From Acidobacteriota bacterium (GTDB taxonomy: Bacteria > Acidobacteriota > Thermoanaerobaculia > Multivoradales > Multivoraceae): a DNA stretch of 64,000 nt. Of the stretch, positions 60,201 to 64,000 are shown piece by piece (position 1 is the first letter of the stretch; each line of letters begins with the position of its first letter). The stretch spans positions 1,805,786 through 1,869,785 of the forward strand of contig JAPPCR010000006.1 in NCBI GenBank assembly GCA_028875725.1. The letters run 5' to 3'. Below the pieces are notes generated by a model. That model saw only the letters and a program-made list of their open reading frames with translations. It searched no databases and was not told the DNA's origin. The translations under genes and the position numbers were made by a program.

Positions 60201-62399
60201 CTAGCCTCCGGTGCCGGCCCCTTCCGGGCCCTCGACGCCGGCAACGAGGGCGTCTAAATCGGGAGGCGCCGCCGCAAGCTCGACGATCATCTCGGTGAAC
60301 TCGCCCGGCACCGTATCGACCCGGATCATGCCGCCGTGCTCGCGCACGATGTCGGCCGAGAGCGCCAGACCGAGGCCCGTGCCCTCGTCGGTCGGCTTGG
60401 TCGTGAAGAAGGGGTTGAAGATCTTGTCCACGATGTCCCGCGGAATCCCGTTGCCGTTGTCCCGGATACGGACCTCGACGCCGTCATCCATCTTCCGCGT
60501 CGTGACCGTGAGCGTCGGCTCGTAGGACTCGTCGTCCGTCGCGAGCCGCTTTTCGTTCGTGGCGTAGCAGGCGTTGCCGACCAGGTTGAGGAACACGCGG
60601 CCCACGTCCTGGGAGACGACCTCCAGGGTGCCGAGGTCCGGGTCGAAGTCCTTCTCGATCGTGAGGTTGAAGTCCGAGTCGGAAGCCCGGGCGCTGTGGT
60701 AGGCGAGCCCGATGTGCTCGTCGACCAGGCGATTGATGTCGGCCTCCTCACGGCCGGCAGCGCCCCGGCCCATCTTCAGCATGTCGGTGACGATCCGGTT
60801 GGCGCGCTCGCCGTGGTTCTGGATCAGCTTCAAGTTGCCGCTGAGGTCCTCGAATATCTCCCCGATCTCCTCCCGCTGGTCATCGTCCAGGCTGCCGTCC
60901 TCATTCTCCTTCATGATCTCCTCGACCTCCTCGAGGAGTTCCGAGGACACTTCGGAGAAGTTCTTGACAAAGTTGAGAGGGTTCTTGATCTCGTGGGCGA
61001 CCCCGGCCGTCAGCTCGCCCAGCGCCGCGAGCTTCTCGCGCATCACGATCTGGTCCTGGGCCTTCTGCAGGTCGACCAGCACGACCTCCAGCTCCTCGTT
61101 CTTCTCCTTCAGCTCGTCGGCCAGCTTCTCGACCAGGTTCAGCCGCTGCACTTCCAGCGCGTGACGACGGAAGACCTCGAGAGCGGCCGCCATGTCGGCG
61201 ACCTCGTCCTTGCCGCCGATCCCGATCTCGGCTTCCAGATTGCCCCCCGCCATCTCCCTCATGCTGCTCGAGAGGGCCTCGAACCGGCGTACGAGCAGCC
61301 GTCCGACGAACAGCCAACCGATGAAGATCGCTCCGGCAATGCTCACGATGTTGAGCGCCAGGAGCAACGCGCGTCCGGTGCGAATCGCCTGGGACGCGGC
61401 CATGGTCGCCGCATCGGTGCGGGCCCGGGAAGCTGCGACCAGACTCTCCACGTCGCCACCGAGTTCGACCGCCAGATTCTGGTTCTCCTCCAGCAGCGCC
61501 TGTTGCCGGTCGAGCGCGCCGACTTCCTGCCGTCTCAGGTCGAAGGCCGAACGGCTCTTCGCCAGCATCTCACCGAAGAGCTCCTCCAACCGATCCGAGG
61601 TCGCGGTTTCGTCGATCGCACTGAGAGCGCGCTCGATACTCGTCGCCGCCGACTCGTACCGCTCCTCGACCGGCTCGATCAGTGGCCGGTCGGTCAGCAC
61701 CGCCAGACTGTTCAGGAGCTGATCGATGATCGTTACGTCCTGCTGAAGGCCCACCAGCACCCGGTAACGGTCAATCTCCGGTTCCGAGAAGTGGACCTCA
61801 CGGGACGCGGGGGCAAGCTCGAACGACCGGAAGCCGGTCATCGCGTAGAAGAGTTGATTGTCGAGAGCAGGCACCAGAAGCGCCTCGATCCGGCTGTGGA
61901 GCGACTCCAGCTCAGACCGCAGCGCCTCACTCTCCGCACTCAGTTCGAAACCCTCGGAGACCGACTCCTGGATCGCCGCTATGTTCCCGATGAGCTCCTC
62001 GCCACGAGCCTGGATGCTCAGGATCTCCGCGTCGCCGCCAAGTGACCCCTCGGACCCCATCCCCCGGCTCATCAGGTCCTCAAGCTGGACCTCGAAGGCA
62101 CGTTGCGCCGGCGCCACCTCCACCTCAGCCCGAGTCAGTTCGTCCTGGTTCGCCGTCGCGGTCAGCCTGGGTCCCGCAGCCACCAGTGTACCGCTGCCCT
62201 GCGCCACGCCGAAAGCCGCCGCCAGCTCAGGCACCGTTCCCTGGGTCACCCGGTTCTGCGAATCGCCCACCTGAGCGAAGGCGAACAGCGCCACCAGACT
62301 GGCCGCGAGCGTCAAGGCAGCCGCGCCGCCGATGCCGACGTAGAGCTGCGTGGCGATCCTGAAGCGGGCCTCGGTCAGTCGCCGGAACCACGAGATCAT
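60201..62399 (-). CDS. Membrane sensor histidine kinase
   Basis: This 732-residue kinase has TM1 (about 20-43, [17 protein letters not shown]), a helical extracytoplasmic sensor of about 300 residues rich in coiled coils, TM2 ([20 protein letters not shown]), HAMP ([20 protein letters not shown]), and a cytoplasmic coiled coil. The dimerisation domain has H-box [15 protein letters not shown] (phospho-acceptor His469). The HATPase_c domain has N-box [13 protein letters not shown]1 [10 protein letters not shown]-box IFNPFFTTK and G2 GTGLGLALS. It starts by ATGA overlap with the upstream binding-protein gene. No response regulator is in the window. It is probably stimulated by, or together with, the adjacent periplasmic ligand-binding protein. 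Confidence 0.94.
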   Translation of the reverse strand: MISWFRRLTEARFRIATQLYVGIGGAAALTLAASLVALFAFAQVGDSQNRVTQGTVPELAAAFGVAQGSGTLVAAGPRLTATANQDELTRAEVEVAPAQRAFEVQLEDLMSRGMGSEGSLGGDAEILSIQARGEELIGNIAAIQESVSEGFELSAESEALRSELESLHSRIEALLVPALDNQLFYAMTGFRSFELAPASREVHFSEPEIDRYRVLVGLQQDVTIIDQLLNSLAVLTDRPLIEPVEERYESAATSIERALSAIDETATSDRLEELFGEMLAKSRSAFDLRRQEVGALDRQQALLEENQNLAVELGGDVESLVAASRARTDAATMAASQAIRTGRALLLALNIVSIAGAIFIGWLFVGRLLVRRFEALSSSMREMAGGNLEAEIGIGGKDEVADMAAALEVFRRHALEVQRLNLVEKLADELKEKNEELEVVLVDLQKAQDQIVMREKLAALGELTAGVAHEIKNPLNFVKNFSEVSSELLEEVEEIMKENEDGSLDDDQREEIGEIFEDLSGNLKLIQNHGERANRIVTDMLKMGRGAAGREEADINRLVDEHIGLAYHSARASDSDFNLTIEKDFDPDLGTLEVVSQDVGRVFLNLVGNACYATNEKRLATDDESYEPTLTVTTRKMDDGVEVRIRDNGNGIPRDIVDKIFNPFFTTKPTDEGTGLGLALSADIVREHGGMIRVDTVPGEFTEMIVELAAAPPDLDALVAGVEGPEGAGTGG

Positions 62400-63610
62400 T
62401 GGCTCACCACGGCTTCAAGACGCGTCGCGGGCCGATACCGGCCCTGCTCGTCGATCACGGTCAGGAACACGGCATCCGACCCCTGGTTGTCCTCCTCGCC
62501 GAATGCGAGTCGGAAGCCATCCAGGTCGAGGGAACCCGCGCCGCGGAGTGTCTGAATGAAGCGATCCCGATCAACGGTCGTCCCGCATCGTTCAAGCGCT
62601 TCGATCACCAGCCGTCCGGCCAGGTAACCCTCGAACGAGACGAAGCCGGGCTCAGCGCCAGCGGTGTGCTCGCGCAGGGCCCGCCGGTAGGCCGCCGCAA
62701 CTCTCGAGTTGCGCGCGGTCGGGAATGGCACGACCTGGGTGACGTAGACGCCGGCGCCGCGTGGACCCAGCTCTTCCGCCAGTGCGTTGCTGCCCACGAA
62801 CGACAGCGTCATGAACACCGGGTCGAGGCCAATGTGACGAGTCCAGGCGATCAGGCTGGCGACCGGCTGATAGGCGCCCACGATGATGACGGCCTCCGGC
62901 CGCCCCACCTCAATGTCGACGATGGCCGTCTTGACGGCGGTCGTGTTGCGCGGATAGACGCCGATGGCGACCGCCTCCATGCCCCGTCTGGCGAACGCGG
63001 CACGAACGCCCGCAAGGCCGGCGCGCCCGAAGGAGTCGTTCTGGATGACGACCGCGATCCGCTCGATACCGAGATCCCTCGTCAGTCGCTCCACCATCTC
63101 CTCCGTCTCCTGGGCGTAGGAGGCGCGGAGGTTGATCACATGCGGTTCGCTGCGGAGAAAGCCCGCGCCCGTGAACGGAGCGATGTACGGCACACCCGCC
63201 TCTTCGGCCACCGGCACCGCGGAGCGGGAGGTCGGCGTACCGACGCCGCCGACCAGCGCGAACACACCCTCGTCCTCGATCAGGCGGCGCGTGTTCGTGA
63301 TCGCGGCCTCCGGCTCGTAGCCGTCGTCCACCGTGATCAACTCCAGGCGCCGGCCGTGCACGCCGCCGGCGTCGTTGGCTTCCTTGAACGCGGCCTGAAC
63401 ACCGAGCCGCATCCCTCTGCCCAGTTCGGCCGCCGGACCACTGAAGGCGGCGGACTGGCCGAACAGGATGCGCTCGGCCGAAACGCCCGGCGTCCCTTCC
63501 GGCTCACCCGGCGACGCAGCCGGCTGAGCCGACGACAAGGCCGGAGCGAGCAACACCGCCGCGGCCCAGGCTGACGCGGTCAGAGCTGTTCCAGCAGCAC
63601 GTGCGCGCAT
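62396..63610 (-). CDS. ABC-type periplasmic substrate-binding protein (Leu/Ile/Val-like)
   Basis: This secreted two-lobed binding protein of the branched-chain amino acid/urea/amide type (Peripla_BP_6) has a signal peptide (ALTASAWAAAVLLAPALSSA), RILFGQSAAFSGPAAELGRG, GVQAAFKEANDAGGVHGRRL, ITVDDGYEPEAAITNTRRLI, VFALVGGVGTPTSRSAVPVA, IAVVIQNDSFGRAGLAGVRA and FVSFEGYLAGRLVIEALERC. No LIV-type permeases or ATPases are nearby. The adjoining gene is a histidine kinase overlapped by 4 bp, so a sensory role is likely. ATG 63610 is used; TTG at 63640, overlapping the previous stop, would add 10 residues. Confidence 0.9.
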   Translation of the reverse strand: MRARAAGTALTASAWAAAVLLAPALSSAQPAASPGEPEGTPGVSAERILFGQSAAFSGPAAELGRGMRLGVQAAFKEANDAGGVHGRRLELITVDDGYEPEAAITNTRRLIEDEGVFALVGGVGTPTSRSAVPVAEEAGVPYIAPFTGAGFLRSEPHVINLRASYAQETEEMVERLTRDLGIERIAVVIQNDSFGRAGLAGVRAAFARRGMEAVAIGVYPRNTTAVKTAIVDIEVGRPEAVIIVGAYQPVASLIAWTRHIGLDPVFMTLSFVGSNALAEELGPRGAGVYVTQVVPFPTARNSRVAAAYRRALREHTAGAEPGFVSFEGYLAGRLVIEALERCGTTVDRDRFIQTLRGAGSLDLDGFRLAFGEEDNQGSDAVFLTVIDEQGRYRPATRLEAVVSQ

Positions 63611-63636
63611 CGCTATCGGCAGTCCCGCGCCGCGGT

Positions 63637-64000
63637 TCAACTCCGGCGCTTGACCATGGTCACGTGGTTGCGGCCGCCCTCGCGGCTGTACGAAGTCTCG
63701 TCCATGAGGACCTTCACGAAGTGAACCCCCAGACCGCCGATCTGCCGGTCCTGAACTCCCGCGTCGAGGTCCGGCTCGGGCGCTTCGTGGAAGGGGTCGA
63801 AAGCCCTTCCGCTATCGCGAACCTCCACCCGGACTTCGTCATCGCTCGAGGTGACCTCGATCTCGATCTCGCTGCTGCCAGGCTGACTGCCGCCGTGACG
63901 CACCACGTTCGTCGCCACTTCCTCCAGACCGAGAACGATGGCGTAGGTCACGTCCTGCGTCCAACCCTCCTCCCGGCCGAGCGCCTCTACGGCCTCCGAG
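63637..64000 (-). CDS. RsbW-like anti-sigma ATPase, partial at window edge
   Basis: The visible 120 residues form a GHKL/HATPase_c_2 domain of the serine-kinase anti-sigma type: AIVLGLEEVATNVVRHGG (N-box with the Mg-binding Asn), VRVEVRDSGRAFDPF (G1 box), IGGLGVHFVKVLMDETSY (G2 box), ending NHVTMVKRR. The frame continues off the right edge without a start, so the N-terminus is missing; GTG at 63951 falls inside the conserved domain and is not the start. These proteins phosphorylate anti-anti-sigma factors in partner-switching pathways. It is the most upstream visible gene of the operon containing the binding protein and histidine kinase. Confidence 0.88.
   Translation of the reverse strand, partial: SEAVEALGREEGWTQDVTYAIVLGLEEVATNVVRHGGSQPGSSEIEIEVTSSDDEVRVEVRDSGRAFDPFHEAPEPDLDAGVQDRQIGGLGVHFVKVLMDETSYSREGGRNHVTMVKRRS

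Noticed and set aside
62396..63574. Plus-strand frames opposite the binding-protein gene
   Set aside because: These are shadow frames; the minus strand encodes an unambiguous Peripla_BP_6 protein with signal peptide.

Overview
The window is high-GC, densely packed bacterial chromosome, almost certainly from an Acidobacteriota. The indicators are two adjacent secreted proteins of the VWFA-related Acidobacterial family, two giant Oar-like TonB-dependent receptors with an N-terminal carboxypeptidase-regulatory domain, a CRTAC1 (FG-GAP plus ASPIC/UnbV) and TPR lipoprotein pair, and a Planctomycete-type cytochrome/DUF1549/DUF1553 protein followed by a Tat-exported DUF1501 protein. Class and lifestyle cannot be fixed from sequence alone; the gene set suits an aerobic heterotroph using peptides, esters, alcohols and aromatic or quaternary-amine-like compounds. 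I found no rRNA, tRNA, CRISPR array or integrase.

Layout. 1-1.9 kb: debris with a Phd/YefM antitoxin, a broken PIN toxin and a coiled-coil membrane protein containing a 54-bp coding minisatellite. 1.9-13.2 kb: a tandem duplication of a 1,234-residue TonB receptor, each copy with its own TTGACA/TATAGT promoter and C(UUCG)G terminator, followed by the CRTAC1/TPR lipoprotein pair. 13.2-24.2 kb: a long inverted-repeat element, purU, the PSCyt1/DUF1501 pair and the VWA pair. 24.2-40.1 kb: metabolic genes (FAH-family hydrolase and PQQ dehydrogenase, M20 peptidase, carboxylesterase, DAPG-hydrolase-like protein, dihaem cytochrome c, SerC, molybdopterin oxidoreductase, GDPD, a metallopeptidase, a dicarboxylate/amino-acid symporter and a carboxylate-amine ligase), with short REP-like palindromes at gene borders.

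40.1-48.6 kb: an accessory block. A 2,057-residue coiled-coil/P-loop NTPase is followed 6 bp later by a 369-residue protein ending in a canonical HEPN RNxxxH motif. Next to it are a convergent AAA/DUF4143 ATPase and a second copy of the long inverted-repeat element. I consider the NTPase/HEPN pair the best candidate for an undescribed conflict (anti-phage or abortive infection) system.

48.9-55.8 kb: an F420-type LLM oxidoreductase, an Eis-like acetyltransferase, a secreted DUF2911-like protein, a GPH transporter, and a Rieske oxygenase coupled to an LLM flavin monooxygenase. 55.9-64 kb: a six-gene minus-strand operon. In order of transcription it encodes an RsbW-like ATPase (cut by the window edge), a periplasmic ligand-binding protein, a sensor histidine kinase, and a MacB/LolD-type ABC exporter (ATPase, permease, adaptor). 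This looks like a ligand sensor wired to an export system.
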